Source of the DNA: an uncultured Candidatus Saccharibacteria bacterium
Lineage (GTDB): Bacteria; Patescibacteriota; Saccharimonadia; Saccharimonadales; Saccharimonadaceae
Direction: 5' to 3'
DNA: 5,037 nt
Assembly: GCA_948511255.1 (NCBI GenBank)
Contig: CAOQNC010000046.1
Location: 1 to 5,037, forward strand
The notes under the pieces were generated by a model that was not told where the DNA came from, ran no database searches, and saw only the letters and a list, made by a program, of their open reading frames with translations. This document shows positions 1 to 4,954 of the stretch, piece by piece (position 1 is the stretch's first letter; every line of letters starts with the position of its first letter). The position numbers and the translations under genes are program-made.

Positions 1-306
1 ATCACTAACAGAGACGGCGGAGTATTGGTGACCATTTTGCGATTGGCTGCCAAGCTCGTAGAAGGTATAGCTGAAATTGGCGCTGATGGCGGCGATGATT
101 TCGTCGCGCCAGGCCGACATGCTCGGACCATCCAGAGATTCTCCGGAGCCACGAGCGAAGATAAAATGGACGTCGCGGCAATCGCTTTGGGTTTTAGCTT
201 GCACAAAACTAGGCGGGCCGATGAGATTAGCGCAGCAACTCGTCAGGACGAGAGCGAGCGCGATAACTAGATTATGGAGTTTTGCAGGAATGATTTTTAA
301 TGGCAT
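1..306 (-). CDS. Cutinase-family exported alpha/beta hydrolase, N-terminal part (cut by window edge)
   Basis: The reading frame stays open for 102 codons from an ATG at 306 to the window edge, so the 3' part is missing. The start is supported by a GGAGG at 311-315, 4 nt upstream. Residues 1-23 form a signal peptide: a Lys-containing N-terminus, a hydrophobic core LVIALALV (13-20) and a lipobox-like LTSC with Cys24, so it may be a lipoprotein. Alternatively signal peptidase I could cut after VQA (residue 37). Next comes the cutinase signature CRDVHFIFARGSGE (43-56). In the family this Cys forms a disulfide, and the Arg-Gly-Ser/Thr turn supplies an oxyanion-hole residue. The GYSQG-type nucleophile and the Asp/His of the triad would lie beyond the edge. 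Family members are serine esterases acting on cutin, lipids or other esters outside the cell; the substrate cannot be told here. The gene has its own likely promoter at 344-373. The family call is fairly secure; activity is unproven. Confidence 0.8.
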   Translation of the reverse strand, partial: MPLKIIPAKLHNLVIALALVLTSCCANLIGPPSFVQAKTQSDCRDVHFIFARGSGESLDGPSMSAWRDEIIAAISANFSYTFYELGSQSQNGHQYSAVSVSD

Positions 307-343
307 TTGTCCTCCGCGGGGCATAAAAATTAGTAATAGGCGG

Positions 344-373
344 AGTATAACAAAATTTTTTCAAAAATAACAA
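344..373 (-). promoter_or_regulatory. Predicted sigma70-type promoter for the cutinase gene
   Basis: On the minus strand a TTGTTA (-35-like, 368-373) and a TATACT (-10-like, 344-349) are separated by 18 bp of very A/T-rich DNA. Transcription would start near 337, giving a leader of about 30 nt before the GGAGG and ATG at 306. No other gene lies between this site and the cutinase start. The match is by eye and unverified. Confidence 0.5.
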
Positions 374-400
374 GCACAGCCACGATAAAAAGTCGATTTT

Positions 401-506
401 GTGCGAAAATGCTCTGGTTATTTTTGAAAGTGGTCTGCTTAAGTGCGTAAAAAGCTTTGCTTAAATATGAAAGCGCTCTGCTTAATTCGGAAACCGCCTT
501 GCTTAG
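401..506 (-). repeat. Five degenerate tandem copies of a ~21-bp repeat
   Basis: Read on the minus strand, five consecutive units start at 506, 485, 464, 442 and 421. Their lengths are 21, 21, 22, 21 and 21 nt. The shared core is TTAAGCAGAGCNYTTTC: the TTAAGC start is intact in three units and altered in the first (CTAAGC) and last (ATAACC). A CTTTC/TTTTC-like half follows about 11 nt in. The sequence just beyond, 380-400, may be a sixth eroded unit. The period equals two turns of B-DNA. The array lies between the ung stop and the cutinase promoter, with its nearest end about 28 bp upstream of the -35 box. It could be an array of protein-binding sites, a 3' untranslated structure of ung, or a remnant of a heptad-coding gene. 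I see no reason to call it CRISPR, because no unique spacers separate the copies. Confidence 0.7.
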
Positions 507-524
507 TTTTAGCGTAGGCGGGTT
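491..524 (-). terminator. Weak hairpin after ung, possible terminator
   Basis: A CCGCC (494-498) can pair with GGCGG (517-521), extended by AA/TT with a single-base bulge, around an 18-nt loop. It begins a few bases after the ung stop codon. Only TTT, not a true T-tract, follows on the minus strand, and the left arm overlaps the first tandem repeat unit. It could be an inefficient terminator or a chance stem. Confidence 0.25.
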
Positions 525-529
525 GGTTT

Positions 530-1177
530 TTACCAGTTAATTTCAGGCAAATCGTGGGAGCGGAGGAAATCATTGGCCTTTAGGAAATGGCCGTTGCCGA
601 AGAAGCCATTGTAAGCGGAAAGAGGAGAGGGGTGAGCGGATTCCAGGATGAGATGCTTCGTCTGGTCGATGAGCGGTTTCTTACCGCGTGCGTCGCGACC
701 CCAGAGCAAGAAGACAAGATGGTCGCAATGTTCGTTTAGATATTTGACGGTGGCTTCGGTGAAAATCTCCCAGCCCTTGCCGCGATGTGAACCGGCTTTA
801 TGCGCTTCGACGGTGAGAACGTTATTGAGGAGCAGAACACCTTGTTCTTGCCAGGATTTAAGATTGCCAGTTTGGTTCGCGTGCGAGCCATATTCGGCGT
901 CGATTTCTTTATAGATATTGACGAGCGAGGGCGGGATGGGCTGAGAGTCGGGGACAGAAAAGGCGAGGCCATGCGCGGCGCCGGGAGTATGGTAGGGATC
1001 TTGGCCGAGAATGACAACTTTTACGGAGTTTAAGTCAGTTGTGAAGGCGCGAAATACCTGGACTTTGGCCGGGAAAACGCGACTAGTCTCGTAGGCAGAA
1101 TGTAAAAACTGGCTTAATTCTTTAAAATATGGTTTCTGGAACTCGGAATCGAGGAACTCTTTCCAACTTTCGTGCAT
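530..1177 (-). CDS. ung: Uracil-DNA glycosylase, family 1
   Basis: This enzyme excises uracil from DNA by cleaving the N-glycosidic bond, starting base-excision repair in the cytoplasm. The 215-aa length is close to the usual 215-230. Motifs are in the expected order. GQDPYH (58-63) carries the water-activating Asp60 and Tyr62, which excludes thymine. GLAFSV (70-75) carries the Phe that stacks on uracil. LLLNNVLTV (115-123) has the uracil-reading Asn118. HPSPLSAYNGFFG (182-194) carries catalytic His182 and the minor-groove loop. The residue after Asn118 is Asn, where E. coli Ung has Thr; otherwise the active site looks complete. The ATG at 1177 is preceded by AAAGAAAGG about 6 nt upstream. 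The gene begins 31 bp after the preceding gene's stop with no visible promoter, so it is probably co-transcribed with the upstream envelope genes. The family assignment is very secure. Confidence 0.97.
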   Translation of the reverse strand: MHESWKEFLDSEFQKPYFKELSQFLHSAYETSRVFPAKVQVFRAFTTDLNSVKVVILGQDPYHTPGAAHGLAFSVPDSQPIPPSLVNIYKEIDAEYGSHANQTGNLKSWQEQGVLLLNNVLTVEAHKAGSHRGKGWEIFTEATVKYLNEHCDHLVFLLWGRDARGKKPLIDQTKHLILESAHPSPLSAYNGFFGNGHFLKANDFLRSHDLPEINW

Positions 1178-1208
1178 GACAGCCTTTCTTTGATAAGGTT
1201 AGAGATAG

Positions 1209-1586
1209 TTATTTCTTAGGTTTGGTGGAGCCGGTTTTAGCACCGCTAGTTTTAGTTTTCGGTGAGGACTTTTTGGCGGTAGATTTTGTCGAGGGAGCTT
1301 TAGTGGTAGAAGTTTTGCGGGCGGACTTGCGAGCAGTTTTAATCGTGGATTTGGCGGCAGCTAACTTAGCAGAGTTCTGTTTAGGGGTAGCCTCGGCAAC
1401 CTCTTCGGCGGCGTAGAATACTTGTTTATCTTCGGCGGATTGCTTTTCGCCTGGGCGGAGGCAGGCAATAATCAGGCCAGCGCCGAGAATGAGAGTGAGA
1501 GTCGTGACGAGGAGTCCAAAGCCTGGGATCATGCTGGCGCAGGTGATGACAAGAATACCAATCAGCGCTTCAAGCAACATCGGCAA
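1209..1586 (-). CDS. C-terminal part of the bactofilin-like membrane protein: two membrane segments plus H1-like basic tail (frameshifted from 1562..2623)
   Basis: As an independent frame this starts at TTG 1586 or ATG 1580, overlapping the end of the upstream frame, with no convincing Shine-Dalgarno. The frame is open further back to about 1643 and reads WLGHVIVEKL just before residue 1, which is how the upstream protein should continue. I therefore read it as the displaced C-terminus of that protein. Residues 3-21 and 24-43 are two hydrophobic segments separated by PGFG, typical of the end of this membrane domain. Residues 68-125 are Lys/Ser/Thr/Ala-rich with 18 Lys or Arg and no Asp or Glu, resembling histone H1 or AlgP tails. 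Joining the frames near 1628 gives a protein of about 471 aa. The predicted topology puts the tail in the cytoplasm, where it could bind DNA, RNA or another polyanion; that role is inference. It might also be a separate, translationally coupled gene, which I think less likely. Confidence 0.7.
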   Translation of the reverse strand: MPMLLEALIGILVITCASMIPGFGLLVTTLTLILGAGLIIACLRPGEKQSAEDKQVFYAAEEVAEATPKQNSAKLAAAKSTIKTARKSARKTSTTKAPSTKSTAKKSSPKTKTSGAKTGSTKPKK

Positions 1587-2623
1587 GGTGCAATGACAAA
1601 GTTTTTCGACAATGACGTGGCCGAGCCAAGCACCGCGAAGGCTTTAGCGAGGTAGAAGATAAGGCAATAAACGCCGATGAGGAAGATGCCGGTAGAAACG
1701 GCAAAGAAACTGAGCAGGAAGAGCATGGAGAGGAGCGGAACGATAACTACGAAGCCAATGCCTAGCATGAGGTCAACGCCAAAGCGCTGAACGGTTGCCT
1801 CTCGAGCAATACTCTTCTTCGCGCGGGGGAAGACGAGGAAGATGATGGCGATTGTGAAGAAAAGTCCGATGACGCTCATCATTTTGGTCAGCCAAATCTC
1901 ACCGGCAGTAGTAGTGCGGCTGGTCGGAGTATAAGTCTCGAGCTTGCCGTATTTAACATTTGTCAGGCCGGAAACAGAAGCGTCGTCGTTATAGCTGAGC
2001 GTGCCGTCGATTTTGACCTCGCCCTGAAAAGTGATAGTCTCGGCATCGAGATTAACGTTGCCTTTGATAGTCGTGTCTTTAAGAACGACGCGACTAGCAG
2101 CAACCGAGACATCGCCCGGAACATCCGCCTCAAGCGCAAAGCTATAGGCGCCGGCGAATATATCCCGGCCGATTTTAGCGTCTTTGGTAATAGCAATCGT
2201 GTTGCCAGCGGTGAATAAATCCTTCTCGGTGGCGGCGCTAAAGGAAATAGAATTGCCGGCCACGAAGGCATATTCGGACTCGGAAGACATTTGGAGGTTG
2301 TTGCCGGCAGCGAACAAAAGCCCGCGGGAAATATTTTTCACCGAAACATTGTTGCCAGCATAGAGTAAGTTTTTGCCAAACCAGAAAGCTCCAACGTCGT
2401 CCGCTACCTCCTCAGCCGCAAAAGTCGGCGCCGGTAAAGTGGACTGGTCGGATGTTTTTTCAGGTTCGTCAGACGTGGCCTGAGGTTCACCAACGGTTCG
2501 CGGCTGGACTTCGACGTCAGCCAAGACGGACGGGCTGCTCGAGGTGGCGAAAATTGGCGTAGTGATAATGCCGGCGGCCAACAGACTGGCGGACAATGCG
2601 AGTAAGATCTTGCGTAGTTTCAT
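1562..2623 (-). CDS. Exported bactofilin-like (polymer-forming) beta-helix membrane protein, 5' part of a frameshifted gene
   Basis: The start is ATG 2623, supported by AAGGAG at 2633-2638; the frame is open further upstream, but that stretch overlaps the preceding gene. Residues 1-26 are a signal peptide (MKLRK, hydrophobic core, cleavage after IFA). A Ser/Thr/Pro/Glu-rich linker follows to about 75. Residues 80-220 hold seven or eight repeats of about 18 residues with recurring AGNN, AGNS and AGNT turns, the pattern of a right-handed beta-helix as in bactofilins. Membrane segments lie near 247-266, 284-303 and 306-331, with a basic loop (267-283) between the first two that should be cytoplasmic. 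After VL332 the frame becomes unlike a membrane protein, ending in APCRCCLKR and a TGA at 1562, while another frame continues the domain. Probable role: an envelope scaffold with an extracellular polymerising domain anchored in the membrane. It lies 19 bp after the coiled-coil gene, in the same operon. The family is a good match by architecture; the exact function is unknown. Confidence 0.8.
   Translation of the reverse strand: MKLRKILLALSASLLAAGIITTPIFATSSSPSVLADVEVQPRTVGEPQATSDEPEKTSDQSTLPAPTFAAEEVADDVGAFWFGKNLLYAGNNVSVKNISRGLLFAAGNNLQMSSESEYAFVAGNSISFSAATEKDLFTAGNTIAITKDAKIGRDIFAGAYSFALEADVPGDVSVAASRVVLKDTTIKGNVNLDAETITFQGEVKIDGTLSYNDDASVSGLTNVKYGKLETYTPTSRTTTAGEIWLTKMMSVIGLFFTIAIIFLVFPRAKKSIAREATVQRFGVDLMLGIGFVVIVPLLSMLFLLSFFAVSTGIFLIGVYCLIFYLAKAFAVLGSATSLSKNFVIAPCRCCLKR
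1623..1640 (-). other. Apparent frameshift site joining 1562..2623 to 1209..1586
   Basis: On the minus strand the upstream frame reads AKAFAVL and then GSATSLSK, whereas the frame one base back reads WLGHVIVEKL and continues into the two further membrane segments. Adding one base after GTGCTT restores FAVL-WLGH, which fits the family's membrane domain. No classical XXXYYYZ slippery heptamer is visible, so a one-base deletion (real mutation or sequencing/assembly error, for example in a TTT run) is more likely than programmed slippage. Confidence 0.7.
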
Positions 2624-2632
2624 TATTCTTTT

Positions 2633-2638
2633 CTCCTT
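2633..2638 (-). promoter_or_regulatory. Shine-Dalgarno that fixes the bactofilin-like gene start
   Basis: AAGGAG on the minus strand lies 9 nt before the ATG at 2623. It falls in the 19-bp gap after the preceding stop codon (TAA at 2643-2645) and picks this start over the frame's open extension to 2743, which overlaps the preceding gene. Confidence 0.8.
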
Positions 2639-2642
2639 GCAC

Positions 2643-3824
2643 TTATTTAATATGTTTGTCAATTTCAACATCAGAAATTTCGTACTTACGACGCTGCTGG
2701 ATGTAAGCAAGAAGTTTGGTCGCACCCCAACCGATAAAGGCAAGAATGAAGAAATAGACTACGCCGAAAGTTGTAAACTCCGGTTCGGATTCGGTGAAGA
2801 GGCTGAGGATGGCGGCGCCAGCAGACATAGAGGTTACGATAGTGAGGCTGTCGATAGAGCTAGAAGTAACATCTTGCTTGATGCCGTCGAAGAGTTTCTG
2901 GGCGGACTGAACATAGTGCTGAGTCATATCCCAAAGGTCTTTAATATACTCGAGTGTATCACGGAGCGTTTCGTAGCGATAGCCGGAGATGGCGAGGAAG
3001 TCGGTCAACTCTTGGTCTTCTTTCGCGATGCGTTCACGGGTAGAAATGTAAGTCGACATTTGCTCGATGCGACCGTCGATCAAGGTAACAGTCTTCGCAT
3101 AACTTTCGAGTTTAGTCGAGAACTTAACGATGTCGCTGCCGCGGACTTTCGCGCGATCCTTGACGTCGTCAATGCGCTCCCAGATGATCCGGTGGAGGTT
3201 AAGATAACGATGCAATTGACCTTTAAACTCGCGGATGAAGACTTGCTCTTCGATGTAGCGCTCAATGCTATTCATTGAGGCCTTCTTATTATTGACGAAA
3301 TAGTATTTATCGCCGCGGAGCACGCTGTAGTTTTTGTTGTCAAACTCGAAATATTTTTGGCGCTCGGTGCGAGAAAGAAGTTCGGCGATTTCCTCGCGCT
3401 TAGCATTATCGCAGACGATAAAGTATGGGTAGATGTTTTCGATATGGGCAAGCTCTTTCGGGACTGGCGCACCGAGGCTGAAGATATAATTAATAGCCGG
3501 CGAAAGGCGATTCTCATAATAATCTTTCAAACGCTCGACGTCGGCAAACATAGTATCTTCGCTGACTTTATCGCTGCTGACGATAATAAGACCGTCTTCA
3601 CAAATCTTAACGCGGATTTGCTCGCTGGTCAGGAATTGAACAAACTCCTCGCCGGCAACACCATATTCAATACTGCCGATGGCGAGACCGCGGTGAAGCT
3701 CCTCAAGTTTATGTTTGTTAAGCTTGAGCTGCGACGAGCCATCACGCAGAAAGTCGTAAATCTCTGACAACTGCAACATGGTGCGCTGGAACCAGCCACC
3801 AATGTAGATACTATTGATTTTCAT
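2643..3824 (-). CDS. Unrecognised protein with long helical region and two C-terminal membrane segments
   Basis: I do not recognise a named family. The 393-aa protein starts at ATG 3824 with GGGAGG 4 nt upstream; a TTG at 3884 is in frame but has no ribosome site. Residues 1-180 look mixed alpha/beta, for example the strands QIRVKICEDGLIIVSSD (69-85) and YPYFIVCD (132-139), and are probably soluble. Residues 183-315 are almost continuously charged and helical, likely a coiled coil or helical bundle. Residues 326-343 and 352-375 are two hydrophobic segments with a short acidic loop (TESEPEF) between, followed by a basic QQRRK and a short hydrophilic tail. The N-terminal bulk is predicted cytoplasmic and the short loop extracellular. 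This topology recalls CorA-type or DUF155/RMD1-like proteins, but the CorA GMN motif is absent, so I make no functional call. It is the first gene of the operon with the bactofilin-like gene 19 bp downstream, suggesting a shared envelope role. Confidence 0.85.
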   Translation of the reverse strand: MKINSIYIGGWFQRTMLQLSEIYDFLRDGSSQLKLNKHKLEELHRGLAIGSIEYGVAGEEFVQFLTSEQIRVKICEDGLIIVSSDKVSEDTMFADVERLKDYYENRLSPAINYIFSLGAPVPKELAHIENIYPYFIVCDNAKREEIAELLSRTERQKYFEFDNKNYSVLRGDKYYFVNNKKASMNSIERYIEEQVFIREFKGQLHRYLNLHRIIWERIDDVKDRAKVRGSDIVKFSTKLESYAKTVTLIDGRIEQMSTYISTRERIAKEDQELTDFLAISGYRYETLRDTLEYIKDLWDMTQHYVQSAQKLFDGIKQDVTSSSIDSLTIVTSMSAGAAILSLFTESEPEFTTFGVVYFFILAFIGWGATKLLAYIQQRRKYEISDVEIDKHIK

Positions 3825-3828
3825 TTTG

Positions 3829-3834
3829 CCTCCC
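3829..3834 (-). promoter_or_regulatory. Strong Shine-Dalgarno before the coiled-coil membrane protein
   Basis: GGGAGG on the minus strand is separated from ATG 3824 by CAAA. It decides the start over the upstream in-frame TTG at 3884. Its first two bases overlap the 11-bp palindrome at 3833-3843, so folding of the leader could affect access. Confidence 0.75.
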
Positions 3835-3899
3835 GTGGCACGGACCGCTGGACTGATGTCAACCTTATTGATGCAAGTTGACAAAAAGTTAGCGGACCG
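3833..3899 (-). promoter_or_regulatory. Leader with nested inverted repeats upstream of the membrane-protein operon
   Basis: Three inverted repeats are visible between the predicted promoter and the Shine-Dalgarno. The outer pair is CGGTCCGCT (3891-3899) with AGCGGTCCG (3841-3849), pairing 8 of 9. The inner pair is GTCAAC (3877-3882) with GTTGAC (3858-3863), a perfect match extended by TT/AA across a one-base bulge. A third, CCGTGCCACGG (3833-3843), is an 11-bp palindrome that shares bases with the outer right arm and the start of the Shine-Dalgarno. As RNA this could form a long hairpin, or a small alternative hairpin near the ribosome site; as DNA the palindromes could be operator sites. 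I recognise no known riboswitch or protein-binding leader here. Confidence 0.5.
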
Positions 3900-3922
3900 A
3901 CTTTACCTTACTATTTACTCTT

Positions 3923-3953
3923 ATCATAGCATAAAAGGCTTGAGTTGTGTGAA
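3923..3953 (-). promoter_or_regulatory. Predicted extended -10 promoter for the 3824-to-530 operon
   Basis: On the minus strand TGCTATGAT (3923-3931) is an extended -10 element (TG, one base, TATGAT). A TTCACA (3948-3953) lies 19 bp upstream as a weak -35. Transcription would start near 3916, giving a leader of about 90 nt before ATG 3824. It is the best promoter-like match in the 171-bp gap after the UPF0235 gene. Confidence 0.5.
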
Positions 3954-3995
3954 GATTGTGCCGATTTTAGCTGGCAGATTTCGTAGCGACGGTAT

Positions 3996-4244
3996 CTAGC
4001 GACCAATAATTTCGATGATTTTGTGGCGGGAGCTAGCGCCGGACTTGATAATAACACAGGATTTAGCGACGTCAAAATGTTTGGCGAGGAGTTTAATGAG
4101 TGCGGTATTGGCAGCGCCATCGACCGGCTTTTCGCGGAGATAGATGGTGAGCGATTTTTCGGCGGACGCGGAGTCGACGAGTGAAGTTTCGACAACGAGC
4201 GGACCTTTTTTCGAGCCAGGTTTCACGGTGACGGAATAAATCAT
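3996..4244 (-). CDS. UPF0235 / DUF167 (YggU-like) family protein
   Basis: The 82-aa length matches this family of small alpha/beta proteins of unknown function, widespread in bacteria and archaea. Visible hallmarks are the opening VTVKPGSKKG (5-14), the central strand SLTIYLREKPVDGAANTALI (31-50) with the family PVDGAAN turn, a helix LLAKHFDVAKS, then VIIKSGASSRHKIIEI (64-79) with the conserved G-x-x-S-R-x-K. The ATG at 4244 lies 5 nt after the stop of the Cys-rich gene with no clear Shine-Dalgarno, so its translation is probably coupled to that gene. The stop is TAG. The family match is secure; no biochemical role can be assigned, and the pairing with the Cys-rich gene may be only local. Confidence 0.92.
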   Translation of the reverse strand: MIYSVTVKPGSKKGPLVVETSLVDSASAEKSLTIYLREKPVDGAANTALIKLLAKHFDVAKSCVIIKSGASSRHKIIEIIGR

Positions 4245-4249
4245 ACTGG

Positions 4250-4936
4250 TTAGCTTTCAAGAAGCCATTTAATAACCTGCGATTTTAGGAAAAGGTATTC
4301 GTCTTTTTCAAACTGCATATTGGCGATACAATATTCTTTTTGTTCGATGTGCGAACAGAACATACATTCGTGGAGCGTATTGGCGTCCTGGATGAAAAGC
4401 GAGTTAGTGATTTTGTTGCTGCAAATGACGCCATAGGAATTAGAACAGTTACTGGAATCGTCGGTGCGGATACAGAAGTTTAGCGTGCCACTACGCGAAC
4501 AGGCGAGGCAAAAACTACAGTCATAACTATCGTCGCAGTAAAGTAAGTTTTTGCCGCGGCCGCAGTTGGTCGAGCCGTAAATATTCACCGAATCATAAAT
4601 CGGGTCGCTGGCGTGGACATTTTCGCTATGATAAACGCGCTCGGTCGACATGTCGTTGATGTCATCCCAAGCGGCGAGAATATCATTCATGCTAGAAAGC
4701 GGACGGTGCGGACGTTCCCATTCGTGGTCCCAAGTGTTTTTGTCGATCATAAACTTTTTAGCGTTCGGTGCGGCAGTGTAAGTTGTTTCGCCGGTCGTGC
4801 TGTCTTTAACTTCGGTCGGGAGCTGAATATCAAAGGCAAACTTTTCCTTGAGTTTTTCAAGAGTGAATGGATTATCCTGGCCGAAAACAGCCTGAAAGAT
4901 TTTGTCGGCGGTGGCGAGAGCTTCGGGAGCGAGCAT
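4250..4936 (-). CDS. Cysteine-rich protein, probable metal-binding, of a type seen in CPR bacteria
   Basis: The 228-aa protein starts at ATG 4936, with AGGAAAGGA a few bases upstream and an in-frame TAA at 4955-4957 before it. Residues 1-100 are hydrophilic and Cys-free, with a Trp/His/Arg-rich stretch around 64-83 (NTWDHEWERPHRPL and neighbours). Residues 120-203 hold all 11 cysteines, at 125, 134, 140, 143, 146, 155, 164, 172, 191, 194 and 203. These include C-x5-C-x2-C-x2-C and a CMFC pair, mixed with Asn/Ser/Tyr-rich turns such as NCGRGKN and NCSNSYG. The C-terminus EYCIANMQFEKDEYLFL (201-217) resembles the YCI-NKQY-KEEY ending I recall from CPR Cys-rich proteins. There is no signal peptide or membrane segment, so it is probably cytoplasmic. 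Likely zinc or Fe-S binding in a solenoid-like fold; the function is unknown. The UPF0235 gene follows after 5 nt. Confidence 0.85.
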   Translation of the reverse strand: MLAPEALATADKIFQAVFGQDNPFTLEKLKEKFAFDIQLPTEVKDSTTGETTYTAAPNAKKFMIDKNTWDHEWERPHRPLSSMNDILAAWDDINDMSTERVYHSENVHASDPIYDSVNIYGSTNCGRGKNLLYCDDSYDCSFCLACSRSGTLNFCIRTDDSSNCSNSYGVICSNKITNSLFIQDANTLHECMFCSHIEQKEYCIANMQFEKDEYLFLKSQVIKWLLES

Positions 4937-4954
4937 GATTTCCTTTCCTGTTTT

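Noticed and set aside
25..370. Two plus-strand reading frames (25-270 and 77-370)
   Set aside because: They run antisense to the cutinase gene, whose minus frame has a signal peptide, a ribosome site and a family motif. The plus frames have no recognisable motif.
401..506. CRISPR array
   Set aside because: The repeats are contiguous, only about 21 bp and degenerate, with no unique spacers, and no cas gene is in the window.
1562..1564. UGA recoding (Gracilibacteria/SR1-type code)
   Set aside because: The only TGA among the gene ends closes the frameshifted frame, and the other genes read normally with TAA or TAG stops and no internal TGA. There is no sign of recoding.
1615..1640. Programmed -1 ribosomal frameshift in the bactofilin-like gene
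   Set aside because: The bases at the junction (GTGCTTGG) do not form a slippery heptamer and I see no obvious downstream pseudoknot. An indel is simpler, though not disproved.
2544..3278. Long plus-strand reading frame of 244 codons
   Set aside because: It spans the gap between two well-supported minus-strand genes and is antisense to both. Its translation shows no domain, so I read it as a codon-bias shadow.
2643..3824. CorA-type magnesium channel
   Set aside because: Helices followed by two C-terminal membrane segments recall CorA, but the GMN motif after the first segment is absent and the N-terminal domain is not recognisable.
3825..3884. Upstream TTG start for the 393-aa protein (extension to 3884)
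   Set aside because: The extension runs through the inverted-repeat leader and has no Shine-Dalgarno, whereas ATG 3824 has GGGAGG just upstream.
3899..3995. Terminator after the UPF0235 gene
   Set aside because: Only short direct repeats (GTCGCTA twice) are present just after the stop; I could find no GC stem followed by a T-tract.
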